NCBI GenBank assembly: GCA_016165875.1
Contig: JABBOT010000004.1
Span: forward strand, 14,013,672-14,077,671
Source of the DNA: Acanthopleura granulata
Lineage: Eukaryota; Mollusca; Polyplacophora; Chitonida; Chitonidae
Length of the DNA stretch: 64,000 nt
Reading direction: 5' to 3'
Shown here in pieces: positions 1 to 13,000 of the stretch. The translations under genes were made by a program, and so were the position numbers. The notes beneath the pieces are model-generated. The model was given only the letters and a program-made list of their open reading frames with translations, had not been told where the DNA came from and did no database searches. How positions within the stretch are numbered: the first letter of the stretch is position 1; the number at the start of each line of letters is the position of its first letter.

Positions 1-660
1 GAATTAACACGAATCTACAAAGCGCTTCAACAGCAAGGCAAACTTCTCTGACCACAACTTTCAAATCGAGTTGACCACACTAAATATCATCAGGTAATAA
101 AAAACATTTGGATTGAAACCAAGATGTACATCATTACAAAGTTGACTGGCAACTTATTTGAAAGTGTTAACTTTAATTTTTGTTTTAATAATGAACAGAA
201 AGAACTATAAGCAACCACCGCAAAACAAGGAGATGGACTTAATTTTGAGAGATACAATTCGAAAATGGCAGTTTTCAGCTGTCTGAAAGGATGCATCAGG
301 TACATTTGCATTAACTGTGATGTTGCAGTCTTTGCTATTCTGCATAATGAGGTGATATGAATGTAGAATTATTTTATGATGGTGGGAAACACTTTTTCAT
401 AGCAGACAGCTTTGAAACATGCAGGCCACAGGACCAAGTTCCAGGTTAGTGAATGTAATGACTCAGCTTTTAATATGGATGGGAACATGGCCAACCGATC
501 TCAGAGCTAAATAATACTTCGCTAATTCCTCTTATGCCGAGTGCCAAACTGTAGCACCAAGCAAAGGTTACCTATGCATGACTCCACTTGGACCTGAATG
601 ATGGATCTACAGCTTAAGAGGCTGATGCTTTACAAGGTATGGCATCACAACCAGTGACAC
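1..660. other. Non-coding, probably TAF3 intron
   Basis: I see no exon here on either strand. It lies downstream (in transcription sense) of the last visible TAF3 exon, so it is probably intron. The PHD-finger exons expected at the TAF3 C-terminus were looked for on the minus strand and not found. Confidence 0.4.
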
Positions 661-1131
661 AGGGAAAGACCTCGTAAAAATGAACTTGGTGAGGGAAAAG
701 GTCATTAAAAACTGTATCTGAAAATATTCTTACTGAATTTTTTTAGACATTTTCCCCAAAATAAAAGCAGTCCAATGTTTTCATTATATGGTTTGTTTTA
801 TGGACCATACTGATATTGTGGTTAACCAGTGATGTCAGGCCAACTTTTCCCTGACCCTAAAACCGAAATTTAATGTCATATTGGCACTTTTATACACAGG
901 AGAATGTTACAAGAGTACTCTTCACAAGAACTTTATTCAGTCAGACAAAGTTGTGTGACGTCACTTGTGAACCACTCGTGAATAAAACCCATCATACAAT
1001 CAAAACATTTGACTGTGTTCATTTTGGTGAAAAAAAAAACTCTACAAAATTCAGTGAAGGTATTTTCAGATAAAGTTTTAATGGTCTTTTCCCTCACCAT
1101 AAGTTCATGTTTACGAGGTCTTTCCCCTTAA
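661..1131. mobile_element. Fold-back MITE, copy 1 (TTAA-type)
   Basis: The two ends are imperfect inverted repeats of about 170 bp: GGGAAAGACCTCGTAAA at the left is matched by the reverse complement ending GAGGTCTTTCCCC at 1115-1127. The arms run to about 837 and from about 956, leaving a spacer of about 120 bp. TTAA follows the right end at 1128-1131. There is no transposase ORF. A second copy is at about 5290, and in that copy TTAA precedes the left end. TTAA targets suggest a piggyBac-type mobiliser (inference). Confidence 0.75.
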
Positions 1132-1315
1132 GATACATGTAGCACAGTGCTGGAAAAGACTGTATACTCCATTCTTGCAAAACACTTTATGAAGACCATA
1201 ACATGCATCATGACACCTTATAAAACAAAGAAAAAGTCTAGACTGACGTATGGTATGATTTACACTTGGTGACTAAACTTCTCCCTTCATAACACAAGCT
1301 GGCTAGGCTGACAAT

Positions 1316-1392
1316 CTAAATGTTATCAGCTGGGGATTTGAACCAGAGATCTCTGGATTTGAAATCCACACTTCTACCACTAGACTAAAGAA
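1316..1392 (-). repeat. tRNA-like relic (A and B boxes)
   Basis: On the minus strand an A box (TAGTCTAGTGG) and a B box (GGTTCAAATCC) are spaced as in a tRNA, with a 4-bp anticodon-type stem TGGA/TCCA around TTTCAAA. The flanking 7-mers do not pair as an acceptor stem and the T stem is imperfect, so this is a tRNA-derived relic or a SINE head and not a working tRNA gene. Confidence 0.4.
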
Positions 1393-1729
1393 AAATTCCT
1401 TCCGGCCCGCGGCAAATATATTCCAGGCTGTAGGCCTCCATTTGCATAATGTGTTTACAGGCTACGGCTGCTGACTCCATGAACTCAGATTAGCTGCTTG
1501 ACTGGTACTTATGTCAAGATAAGGACTTTTTGACCTATCATATGAAGTGGCCTCTACTCGCTGTCATTTGCCCACTGATCTGATGGCCAGTTTACATGTA
1601 CAAATACATAAATCTAAAATGAGTATGAGTAAAACCTCCGGTAAAATAAATAAAATTTTTTTCACAAGATATTTCATAAAACAGAGGAAATCTAGTAGTA
1701 CATGTAAGTTGATGACACCGAAGGCTTAC

Positions 1730-4700
1730 CTTTGACCTCTCCTTGTGTTTAATTTTTTCCTTACTGACATCTAGCTTTAATGGCTGAACTGCAGGAGCAG
1801 AATCTTCTGGGTTATTATCAACAATGACCTCCATATTCTCTGCAGGCTGTACTGGCTTTTCAGGTGATGTTGGCACAGGTGAAGATGATTTGTGCACAGG
1901 TGAACTCGGCTGATGGGAGGGTGGGGCAGCAGGTGGGTGAAGAGGAGCCAGTGGTCCATGCTCTTCAGGTGAATCCGGGGGAAAGTCAAACACACCAAAT
2001 TGAGGGGGATACACCTTTTCTGGCTTAGCACTACTTTCAGATTCCAGTTCAGAGCTATCTTGAGAAATGGATCGAGACTTAATTTTCTCCTTTAACTTTT
2101 CCCTAACTTTGTTAAGCCCTTTTCCCTGCTTACCAGGCTTAATCTTCAGCTTTTTCTTGACTTTCTGTTTTTTATTCCCAGATGTGGGAGACACCAACTT
2201 AGGTCTATCACTGCAAGTGTCTTTTTCACTAGTACCTGGACTGTCCAGATCTTTTTTGCTGGATTCTTCTGCAGATTGTCTTACAACAGTATTAATGCAA
2301 GCATCTAAATCCACTGATGAGGTATTTTTACCACTAGTCACTTTCAATTTGACCTTCTCTTTGTCTTTAGTTTTAACTTTAGAAATGACACTCGCAGCAA
2401 TTTCCTTTGGAGCATCAACATTTTCTGAAAAAGAACTAGAGTCATCGCTCTCTGCCATTGAGCTCCTAATAACAGAATCTAAAATGTCATCGATACGTCT
2501 AAGTCGCTCTTTTTTCCGCATTTCTGTGTCTCTTGGTGTATGCTCCGCTTCTGCGATAACTAACCGCCGCACAGGAGAATCATCCTCTGACAGTTCATCA
2601 TCGCTGTCATTGGACGTGTCCACCATGGAGGCCTCCAATGTGGCAGATTGTGGAGCCGACCGTTCGTGCTCACCTTCTGTGCCTGTGCCTTTCGGTGGCT
2701 TTGTACCATCTGTGCTCAACATAAGGCGTTCAAGTTCTGGGTGCTGAGACGAATCCACAGAATGCTTCTTCTTCAATTTCTGTTTTGCCTGATCACTCTT
2801 CATTTTCCCATCTATTCGGCCTCCCATGTTCAGGGGATCTGAAAACAACATTTCCTGTATGGAGCTCGAGTTAACAAGGCTCTTTGATTTTGAAGTTTTA
2901 AACACTGGCTTCCCAAATTTAAAACTTTTCAGCGGACCAGTTCGTTTGCCACCATCTTTTTTGGAAAATTTCTTGGCATCAAATCCTTTCATGAGTCCTG
3001 GTTTCAATCTGGTTTTCACATCTTTCGATAAGTTTTCCTTTTCATTTGTGTGACCGGTCTTTATGGTTGATCCAGGCCTTTCTCCCTCTGATCGCAAAAT
3101 GTTTTTCTTATGCTTGTCTTTTATTTTAATCCTGTCCCTATCCCTCTCAGGGTCCTTTTTTCGTCTCTCAGGTTCCCCTGAAGAAATGGGCTGACAAATA
3201 CCAGGGGGTGGTGTGCGAGCGTCAGGCAGCTTGCCTTGCCCACGGGTGGGCGTCAGGTGGCCTGTCTGAGACATTACTACCGATATCATTTCATATTGAG
3301 AATGCCCTGCCTCTTCAGGAAGGTTGGAGCTCGACAGTCTACATAAAAACAAAGAATACATATCTCAAAATGTGTCAAAAATGAAATGTGAGTTTCCATA
3401 CAAAGTCAAAACCATACTCATTTTGTTTTTTGTTTTTTTTGGATATGACAGCATTCTATAACATGGAGGTAGCATAATACTGGATACCAGAAAACTAGTA
3501 TCTGATATGTTCTTCAATCAAGACACAATTAATTATTATTGTCATCACTGACAGACGGAAAAAAAGTTAAAACTCAATTGAACTGATCTACCACTTTTCC
3601 ATCTTACATATGTTGAATATCTATTGACAGGTCTCTGAAACCGTTAAAAAAAACAACCATGAACAATACCAAAAATAGGAACAAATAAAATCCTACTATG
3701 AAAATAATACTTATAATTATGTGAAGAGAGGAACAGACCTCATTCTCCTGGATGGCAAACCATCACCAGGGCTTGAGATGGCTCGTTTCTCTCCCGAAGC
3801 TGCAGGGCTGACCTCCATTGGGGTACCTTTATCTTCTTGAGAGTTGGTAAAGTCCTCAGCTGGTTGACTGGGGGTGTGGTTTTGTTCTGCTGGCTCTGCT
3901 ACAAAATTGGTATTACTTTCCTTAAATTGCTTCCGAAGTGTATTGCAACCATTTTCTCTTTCTTAATGTTGGACAGTTTTAATACATCAATATTAAACAA
4001 TATTAATCCCTTGACCTCTTCCTCACATCTGCATGCTGGTGGATACTTGACATTAGGAACACATCAACTTAATGTTGTTACTGATAATAATTAGATGTTA
4101 GGGACACAACCTGCAGCACAAAAATGATACTGTGTACTTATAATTTTCGAGTTACATCATTGCAACAACAGTCATGTATTGCTGCAAACTGATGTTGGCA
4201 CCTTATGACACAGGGCTACTTGCCCTTTTTACACATGACAGTATTCATGTATAGACAAAACTCAGCAGTGTACATCAAATATCAGCAGCATCCCATAATT
4301 TAAACAGTACAACATCTAAAGAGCATACTTCAGAATAGTGACCTAAGACTGACTTATTGCTTTTCTATACTCTACATACCACCCTCTGCAAAAACTGGCA
4401 TATTAACTATAATTTCTTGTAAAGTGACATCAGATCTCAAGGGACATCACTCTGTTGTCATAGACTCATATATCGAAACCTGACTAACAAATATAATATA
4501 TTTAGGAAATAGCCTCACCCTCCATCCCTTGATACATGTATGGTAGGTGATCAGGTATGTGTTCCTCTCGCTCCTGCTGGATCTCACGACTTTTCGGATT
4601 GGGAAACTGAAAGTTATTACTCTTCCGTGCTGGAAAACTGACAGCATCTTTGGCAAATAACACCGGATCCAAATGTCGAACATATTCCTCCAATTCTCCG

Positions 4701-7167
4701 AGTGGGATACCCAAGTGGAAAAAGGCCAATCCAAGGTCATCCAAATTTGGATCAAGTCTTCCAACTATAAAAACATTGTTAAGTATGACATTAACACGGG
4801 AGCATTACTTACTCACTCCAACTATAAAAGAAAGGAATATGAGCACTTACACAAATAAGAAGAAGATAAAAAAATTCAAAAACAAAGAACAAATACACCA
4901 AACAAACTCTGAAGTGCAAATCACCCCATCTGACATATATATGTGAACAATCAATATAAAACCAAGCTTTTCCTATCACTCTCCCCTCTTTTTTTCTTCA
5001 TTTATAAAAATTTTTATTGTAAAAATTGACAACTGTGGAAGCGTGGTAAGACAAACTGTCGAAATTTGAAGGTCTGAAATTCTGACATGTAGGTGTTAAT
5101 TCTAAATGCTTTTCTGCACTTTTCAATCTGCCTGAATGTTTTACACTGGTATTAATAGAACTAGAAGTGCCCCAATCTATTTCACTTTCTTCTTATCTCA
5201 ATAACTTCTTCCAAGGTCTCTTCTTGCCCATGTTAGTATTACCTCTCATATACGACATCAAACCTGGTTAATTTACTAGTATACATTAAAGGGAAAGACC
5301 TCATCAAACTAAGCTTATGGTGACTGAAAAGACCATTTAAAACTGTATCTCAAAATACCTTCACTGATCTTTTTAGATTTGTTTTTCACCAAAATAAACA
5401 CAGTCAAATATTTTGATCGTATGGTGGGTTTTATGACCCATATTGACGATGTAGTTCAACAGCAACGTCACACAATATTTGGGAAATCTTTATATTCCGC
5501 TCTGAATGAAAATCTTATGAAGAGTACTCCTGTAATGTTTGCCTGTGCAAGACAACATTAATATAACAATAAATTTCTGTTTTAGGGCCACACAAAATGT
5601 CACTGACGGTGTGACATCACTGGTGAACAACATTATCAATATGGTCTATAAAACCCACCATACAATCAAAACATTTGACTGTGTTTATTTTGGTAAAAAA
5701 AAAATCTAAAAAATTCAGTGACGGTATTTTCTGATACAGTTTATAATGATCTTTTCACTCATCATATTGCCATGGTGTGATATTTCAACACACTGACAAG
5801 ACAGACTTGACAGTGGTCAATTGGCTGTGGTCCCCAATCCCCATGGAGGCTTGGACTACTAGCCTACACCACACCAAAGTCATCAGTGAGAGGCATGTTA
5901 ATACAGAACACCTATAATCTGCATGTACATGCAGCTTCCCAATGAAGCATGGACCTGCCTTGGATCCGCTTAGAATTCATTGCATCTCTTTCATATATTT
6001 TCCTATGTCATATTCAAAAATAAAGCTTGTCAATCATGGAATACGTCTCCAATGAAGCCATTTTGAAAAAAACAATAACTTCTAATAAGGCATGTACCTA
6101 ATGTGTATTATCTACTTTTACACTCTCAGCTTGCTCTCCTGGTCTAAATTTGAATGTCACATAAACTTCCACAAGAATGTTCATTGGTTACTGGCTGAAG
6201 GCCAGTGGTTTGCTGAGTCGCTTCACAATTATGTACCAGATTTTAGTGGGATGAAAGCCTGAATTATTAAGAAATATTCACTGTTCCAGTTATTTTTGAA
6301 AACAGCAGCTAGCAATTGACGATTGGAGATAAATGAAGCAGCGCATGAATAGAGGCCTTGTTATCAATGTGGCTAAACTACAAGTACTGATGAGAAATCT
6401 CCAAATGTCGTGGTTCTAAAATATGTACATGTAGATTTGACATATACTAAAACAGCCCATAATTGTCAAATCTCTTTGATTTGAATTAACTGCAAATAAT
6501 CCCTTTAACACCTACACTAATGCAATTCTCCCTACTTAAAAAACAGTAAACAAGTACATCATCATGAGACAAGGCTTCTAAATATGCCTGCGTGAATGAA
6601 AACAAAGTAACATCTATTTCTGCATTGGTCCTTAACTAACTGTATCTAAGATATGGCAGGCACACTGGCACAAACAAGGTAGTGTGGTGTAAAGAGGGTT
6701 CCCATTGTGAGTGAAGATGTCTTTCAAGCACATAACTACTTTTCTTTCCTGTACTTTGAATGACCCTTCAAATTTGGTTTATGTTTTACGATGACAATTA
6801 CTTGGGTTATTTATGAATGGGTTGATTTAGCAAATACATCATTAAGATAACTAACAAAGAAAAATAAGTACTTTCAATGATTTCTTCAAAAATCTACCCT
6901 TTAAAAAAGACATTCAAGTACTTTTAAAGATTTCAAGAACAAGGGGGAACAAAACAAGCCCGGCAAACACACAAAATTAATGCACATCATGCATTACTTA
7001 CACTGTTCACAATAACGTTGAGTAGTTTTTCCTAACTCCGTAAGATACCGTTCCAAGACGTCTGTCATCAGTTCTAAGGGCGTAGATTGTATAGCATTCC
7101 AGCCCATGTTCTGACACAGCTGTGCCACACAAACCTTCAGGATTCCACGACAGTATTCGGCTGCCAT
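1730..7167 (-). CDS. TAF3: TAF3-like TFIID subunit 3, 5' part (four coding exons, 3' end outside window)
   Basis: TFIID subunit; in the family an N-terminal histone fold pairs with TAF10 and a C-terminal PHD finger reads H3K4me3. Exons (minus): 7167-7002, 4764-4519, 3898-3739, 3338-1730, with phases 1, 1, 2 and 0, all with GT-AG sites. They encode 727 codons. Exon 1 starts MAAEYCRGILKV and contains VAQLCQNMGWNAIQ and LTDVLERYLTELG-like helix sequence; exon 2 continues GRLDPNLDDLGLAFFHLGI and GELEEYVRHLDPV, completing the histone fold, then FPNPKSREIQ and EEHIPDHLPY, all typical of TAF3. Exons 3 and 4 are low-complexity, rich in Lys, Glu, Asp, Ser and Pro, as in animal TAF3. The PHD finger is absent, so the last exons must lie left of position 1. 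The start is the first ATG, 11 nt after an acceptor (ttttatcaacag), so the 5' UTR is spliced. Introns hold a MITE at 5.3 kb. Confidence 0.93.
5290..5785. mobile_element. Fold-back MITE, copy 2 (TTAA-type)
   Basis: Same family as the element at 661-1131: TTAA at 5286-5289 is followed by AGGGAAAGACCTC, and the arms share ACACAGTCAAAT with its inverted match ATTTGACTGTGTT. The arms are separated by a spacer that differs from copy 1. The right terminus is degraded (the final GGTCTTTCCC is not recognisable). It sits inside TAF3 intron 1 and has no ORF for a transposase. Confidence 0.7.
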
Positions 7168-7179
7168 ACTTTTAATGTC

Positions 7180-8843
7180 TGTTGATAAAATCAGTTCCTT
7201 CCCATTAAAATTTTAAGGCAAAAAATTAATACTTTTGAAACATAAGAAAAAAAGTAATATTTAACAAACTTTGAATGTTAATACTTACTTAAACACATCC
7301 TGATGTCAGCCTCAAAATGATTGTTTTAAACAGAAGTACATGTACTTCCTTTCAGTAGCAGCTGATGATTTGCCATAATGTGTCTTCTAATCTTTAGGAG
7401 TATTTCTTTGTATTTATAGTCCCACATCCCACACTCATACATGTAGTATCATGGACTTTAGACTTTATTATCCTTTACAAGCAAGTAAATGCTGCAAATG
7501 ATACTTCAGTCAGAATAACAACATACATCAAAGGTCCTTAGCTGCCAACAGTATTGTGTGTGCATAATGGTCATATGTCATTATCCTTAAGGTTAGTTTC
7601 CTTTCCTAAGCGTAATGTAAAACAATTTGTACCCGGGTAGTGTTAGAACATAGGAAAAATAAGACTGACGAAATTAATTATCACAGACTTTCCAAAGGAC
7701 CATACTGAAATCTACTGTACCACTTCTATTCAAAGAACTTGTAAAGATACTACAACAAACATCCTCAATTTATGAGCCAAAGGGACATTTTTCATGTGGA
7801 TATTCATTTTTTAAATAATTACTTTTTCCTGTCGGGTTTTATAGTTACAGAAATGTATTTAAATCTGTTGCCAATGAATTCATGCTACTTATGTGTTATC
7901 AAATATACATTCTGGCATGAGTAAAAAACTATGCCATACAAACCAGAGCAAGGAACATTTTATACATATGATTAAAGAGTACAGTAATGCTATAGATTTC
8001 AACCTCCACTTGTGTTAAAAATACTATGTATTGTATCCAACTAAAACACAAAATATGCCACTATATGTCAAATTCAATTAAATGTAACTTTGGAATATGC
8101 ACTGTACAATCTTATGGATTCATCCTCCAGTGCCCAGATGGCCACTAATAAATCTGACATCACCAGAGGCACATGGATCAAATAACGAACACTTCTCAAC
8201 TCATACAAATGGGGAAGGAATTTTTTTGTTATACTCAGATTTACTTCTTAATTTCTCCATGGCAAAAAGGCAAAGACAAGGGCAACACTGTTGTAGCACA
8301 CTGATCATTACTCATAATAAACAACTTAATAAAAAATGAGCTTCATTATTTATGGTTCTGATATTTCACATCTTTGTTTTTCACTGGCATAACTACTATA
8401 TGTTTCCAACAAGGAACTATTTCATTCAAAATCATTACCCTCCTTAATTTCTGAAATGAAATATATTCATTTAAATTCTGCCAAGATAAACACTTGAATG
8501 TTGTCAATCATCATGCAGCCTCACGTGAAGCAATTACTGAGGAAGTAAGCCAATACAACTATCATATGGAACACAACTAAAATGACCTTCACTTGCATTC
8601 AAACACGTAAATACACACATTCGCACACATTTTGATCATTATCAATTCTGAAAACATTGTCATGGCTATGTAAAATGGAAATATTTTTACAGGTGTTTGT
8701 GACATCCAGCTGTGACAAATTATACTCATACAACTATGCTCGAGGTTGCTTCCATTTGCAGAATATATGAGTTGGTCAGAAGTCATATGTGAGCACTTTT
8801 ACATGTGGGAATTCATATCATGAACATAATGTTGTTGTTGTAC
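7180..8843 (-). other. TAF3: TAF3 5' intron, no other feature
   Basis: Between the acceptor just upstream of the TAF3 start codon and the candidate leader exon at 8844 I find only AT-rich sequence without a coherent exon or repeat. Confidence 0.35.
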
Positions 8844-8951
8844 CTGTGCATAACTGCATAATCTGATAATATTTCTGGCTTTCTGAGTAGGACGTACCAA
8901 AGGCAGACCCTTGAGCGAAATTCCCCACCTTCACATCGTACCGGTTCACCT
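8844..8951 (-). other. TAF3: Candidate 5' untranslated exon of TAF3
   Basis: The minus strand has a possible exon ending ATGCACAG before a gtacaac donor at 8843. It lies in the only conserved-looking, higher-GC stretch upstream of the TAF3 start codon. TAF3 exon 1 has an acceptor 11 nt before the ATG, so a leader exon must exist upstream. One frame is open for about 36 codons but matches no family I know. It could also be an unrelated exon. Confidence 0.3.
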
Positions 8952-8959
8952 GTTTGATT

Positions 8960-9465
8960 TTTTAAAACGTGGAAAACAGATTCATGTTACTTGGTATAAA
9001 TCTGACAGTCAAAAATAACATGATTTCTGCCCAACAGCTTATCATGCTTCAACGCATGCGTCCCTTACAAAGCGGAAACGCTATTGGTGTATTGTGGGAC
9101 ACAATTAATCACATTTCCGACTTGTTGCTAGACGTGAGCAGACAAGACGCCGTGCTCAGCGTTTGCCGTCGTATTGGATGCGTTGCTAGTTCATACATTG
9201 TCTGTCCCCCAAGTCTCAAGTATTACGAGTGCTCATTGCATTAATCTGTGGCAGAAATTCACCAGTTCCATTAAACGTGGTATATAGAACAGTCCAGGGC
9301 ATACGCTGCTCCTAGTAGCGTACAACAACGACAGTTGACAACGGACACCTGGCATATTTCATACATACCGCACGCGGACTGATAACACGAGTGGGTACAA
9401 GGCATCTTCATTTACGACCTGTTTACGTGCAAGGCAAATTTGAATTTCGATCTTACGGTAACAAA
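8960..9465 (+). promoter_or_regulatory. Divergent TAF3/ARL6 promoter region and ARL6 5' UTR
   Basis: A TATATAG element at 9281-9287 lies about 185 bp before the ARL6 ATG, which would put transcription start near 9310. Upstream are GCATGCG at about 9055 and two inverted CCAAT-type sites (CTATTGG near 9083, GTATTGG near 9172). The stretch is richer in GC and CpG than its surroundings and lies between two genes transcribed away from each other, so it is probably a shared promoter. Start sites are inferred, not seen. Confidence 0.5.
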
Positions 9466-10035
9466 ATGGGACTATTTGACTACTTCGCTAAATGGCTGGG
9501 CCTGAAGAAGAAAGAGGTTAATGTTCTAGTCGTTGGACTGGACAACAGTGGAAAAAGTACGATCATAAACCATTTCAAGACGGAAGAATCAAAATCACAT
9601 GATATTGTTCCAACAATAGGTTTCAACGTGGAAAAATTCAAAAACAAATCACTGCAGTTCACAGCATTTGATATGTCTGGTCAAGGAAGGTATCGCAATC
9701 TCTGGGAGCATTATTACCGAGAATGCCATGGTATTATATTTGTAATAGACAGTGCAGATAAAATGAGGATGGTGGTAGCAAAAGATGAATTAGACTCAAT
9801 GTTGCAACATCAAGACCTGAAGAACAGACGGATACCTATTCTTTTCTTTGCAAATAAAATGGACATGCGTGAAGCTGTATCAAGTGTGAAGTGCTCTAGC
9901 TTAATGGGCTTGGAGCAAGTTAGAGATAAGCCATGGCATATATGTGCAAGCAATGCAAAGACAGGGGAAGGCCTGCATGAAGGAGTGGAATGGCTCACTG
10001 ATCAGTTAAAGGAGTTGGTGAATGTAAAAAAATAG
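9466..10035 (+). CDS. ARL6: ARL6 / BBS3 small GTPase, single exon
   Basis: Arf-like GTPase of the Bardet-Biedl group; in the family ARL6-GTP recruits the BBSome coat to membranes at the cilium base. The protein is 189 aa, against 186 in human. P-loop GLDNSGKS at 24-31, switch I Thr50 in [12 protein letters not shown] at 69-75, NKMD at 130-133 and CASNA at 160-164 are all present. The stretch [12 protein letters not shown] and the tail [10 protein letters not shown] are ARL6-specific, separating it from ARL1-5 and ARF. Gly2 and an amphipathic N-terminal helix are kept. The ATG at 9466 has a strong context (AACAAAATGG); the reading frame extends upstream only through a GTG, so I did not use it. 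The whole ORF is one exon with no frame damage, whereas vertebrate ARL6 is multi-exonic; this could be an ancient retrocopy that replaced the parent, or intron loss. Confidence 0.95.
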   Translation: MGLFDYFAKWLGLKKKEVNVLVVGLDNSGKSTIINHFKTEESKSHDIVPTIGFNVEKFKNKSLQFTAFDMSGQGRYRNLWEHYYRECHGIIFVIDSADKMRMVVAKDELDSMLQHQDLKNRRIPILFFANKMDMREAVSSVKCSSLMGLEQVRDKPWHICASNAKTGEGLHEGVEWLTDQLKELVNVKK

Positions 10036-13000
10036 CTGTTCAACAATTTTATGTACTAATATTTGTTACATTCTTCATTCAAGGTTAGCATACATGTAGT
10101 TATATTCAGTTTTCACATAACGGAAAGAGAGCAGAAGTGATACAGCAAGACATATGTCTTTTAGGGGCATTGAATGCAAACTTTACAAAAGTTTCAGATG
10201 GAGTTACTGGTATAAACAATTCAAGGAAAAGTGACTGTGTCAAATGGGGAGGCATTTTTTCCAGTGGTTTCATGTGTGACCTCACTAATTCATGTGCTTA
10301 GTATCTGCTTTTCACAATGAACATCTGAAAAGGAGGTATTCAGTAGTATGTGTGAATAAGTGACGTGCCCAGAGTCACTGGAAAAGAATGGCTCCTGTGG
10401 AAAATGCTGTGGTATCTATATTCACACTATGAACAGAAATTGGACTTGTTGTAAGCATTGCATTTACATGTGTGAAGTTAGGAATCAGAGATGTGGTTTC
10501 TCTTACAACATGATGTGGACAAATGTAACCAGTCAGACTGATTTGAAGATGGTGCATGTCAGAAATTCATGGATATGTGTGATGTTGTTTTGACATGAAT
10601 TATACGTAGCACAATGCCTAGGCTACACGATGGCCAATTTTTCATGTGATACAAAGCAAGCTTAGCCCATTAAATACAGTAATTTGTTGTTGCAAATGTA
10701 GCAAACTAGGTGATCTCACTCATAAAATCTGTCCTGATTTTTCCCCCCGGACAGGATAAAATTGGTCGGCAAAACATCTGGTGGACTGAAACAAATTTGG
10801 CTCAAGTGTATGTAAACAGTTCCGTGTTTTACTTCTAATCCATTTTTCATGAAATCAGAACAGGATTCATTATGGTCCCAGGACAAGTTTCTCTCCCTAT
10901 TGTGAATGTTGCTTTAAACTTAGCTTGCTGTCATGTAGTACAGTGATGTCAGTGCATTCAATAATCTGCTTTGAAATTAACTTTGAACATCTAAAAAGTG
11001 GATCAGCCACTAACAAAAGCTTCATCCTTTACAGTTGTTGTGCAACAACCTTATGACAAGTCAGAAAGTTATAGTCACATATTATACAACATAAGTACAA
11101 CAACAGAAAATACATGAGTGTCCTGCATCAAGTAGTGTCCTGCCTTATGTGAGCTATTTTAACAAGATGTATAACTTAAGTAACAACATGTTCAGTCAGG
11201 TATAAGTGTATATTTATATAATTAAAGCCCTTATTTCTTAAATATTGACACATATGTAATGTATTACAGATTAGCTACCAGTCAAATTAATATGATTTTG
11301 AACTAATTTACAGATTAATTGTTTGGTCATAAGGTTCAAAATTTTGTTCTTAATAACTGTATAAATTGTATGGATGGTGTACATAATGCTATAGGTTATA
11401 TATGTGTAAAATACTTTGCGTTTACATGTAGTTTAATTGTAAATTTTTGTTGCATACTCTGTGGAAATGTAATGTATCACTACACTCTTGTCCTATTTTG
11501 ATATCTTGTCAAATTGACCACATTTACATTTGCATCAGTAATGTGTACTTAACAATTATATTGAAATGTATTGCACCACATATCATAAATTATATATTGT
11601 ATAAATTGATATTTCTGATATTTTAAAATGCTAGTAGTATGTACTACATGTATCTTATTCTGACTCCAAACCGTCCAGGTAGAAGCAGTGATTTTTTCTT
11701 TTTGTTGCATATAAAAGGGAAAAAATAATCCTTCATTTACCCTAAATGACCTAAAATTTCGTCCATGGGAAAAAATAATCCTGCCTTAAAGTTCATTTAC
11801 CCTAAATGACCTAAAATTTGGTCCATGATTGATTTACTCATTTTTCCTGGTTATGGAGTTCTTCTGATTTTAAGAAGGTGTTTTGAAGTTTGTTTGGGAA
11901 GGTGGAGTGATATTTTAATGGGAAAATGTAAGTTTCAGAACAAACACTTCTTTTTGGCCTCTTATGGATGAACATGCCCCTCATCCAGTGTAAAAATAGC
12001 ATACAAAATATGTTGCAAGAGGAGCGAACTCTATGATTTGAAATTAACCAGTTCTGTGATATTTATGATTTATTCTAAGGTATATGAAATGAACTTCGTA
12101 TGCCAGGTTGTGTCCTTATGTCACCTACAACATAATGTATTCAATACCTTATTTTATTGTTCTTGGTGGATCTTATATTCTTTAAGAATACCAGAATCTA
12201 AATTAAACAAGTCAGGTGTTTTTAACATGGTTTAAATGCGATTATCGATTGTGTATCAAGTGATATATGTATATACATATATATACCTGATGTGCCTGTA
12301 TGACTGTTGCAGTAAAGATGCACATGTATGTGAAGGAGCCCATTTTTGTTATTTGTGTAAATGGCTTGCATATGTATCTTAGCACACAAAGCTGACAGCA
12401 TGATTTCGACAAACAGTTTTCAACTTGTTGTAAGTAGAGGTAACAGATTGCTGGAAGGCTTCAGACTGGATTGGCCTGGACTAGGACTTTTTTGTCTCTC
12501 TCTCCTTCCAGGCTTAGACCTGTTCCGAAATAAAAATTTTGGGTACTTAGTATACAGTTACACACACGAGAACATATGACTGATCTTCCTATAACAGTTC
12601 ATAACTGGGAGGAGTACTTGCTTCAGCCAATAAAGCCATTGCAGTAAGAGGCCTCTTGCAATCTATTACCCTTACTTTCTGAAATGTCATGGGTCTCGGG
12701 AGATTTCTGCGAAAGTCTAATACAGCTTATTTGAAAAAGGATTAATTAGCAGTTAACAGACGCAAAAGTTTTCACTCTGACCTCATGCAGTGCTTAGGCT
12801 CGAAACTAAGAGTTGAGAGTGTGATTGCGAAAAAAAAAAAATGAATTAATTAATGAACGTAATGAATTACGTGCGATCGTGTTGGTGACATATCAAATAT
12901 GTATCCAAATTTGCAGTATTTTCGAACAGATCACGGGCTAAGTGTCTGATAGATTGCATCGCTAGCACGTGCTGTCCAGCGCCGCTCAAATCAGATTTAA

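Noticed and set aside
2067..2747. 226-codon plus-strand ORF
   Set aside because: Exactly antisense to the long Lys/Glu-rich TAF3 exon; it is open because of that exon's composition.
9391..9465. 25-residue N-terminal extension of ARL6
   Set aside because: It would begin at GTG; the ATG at 9466 has a strong context and matches the family N-terminus MGL.D.
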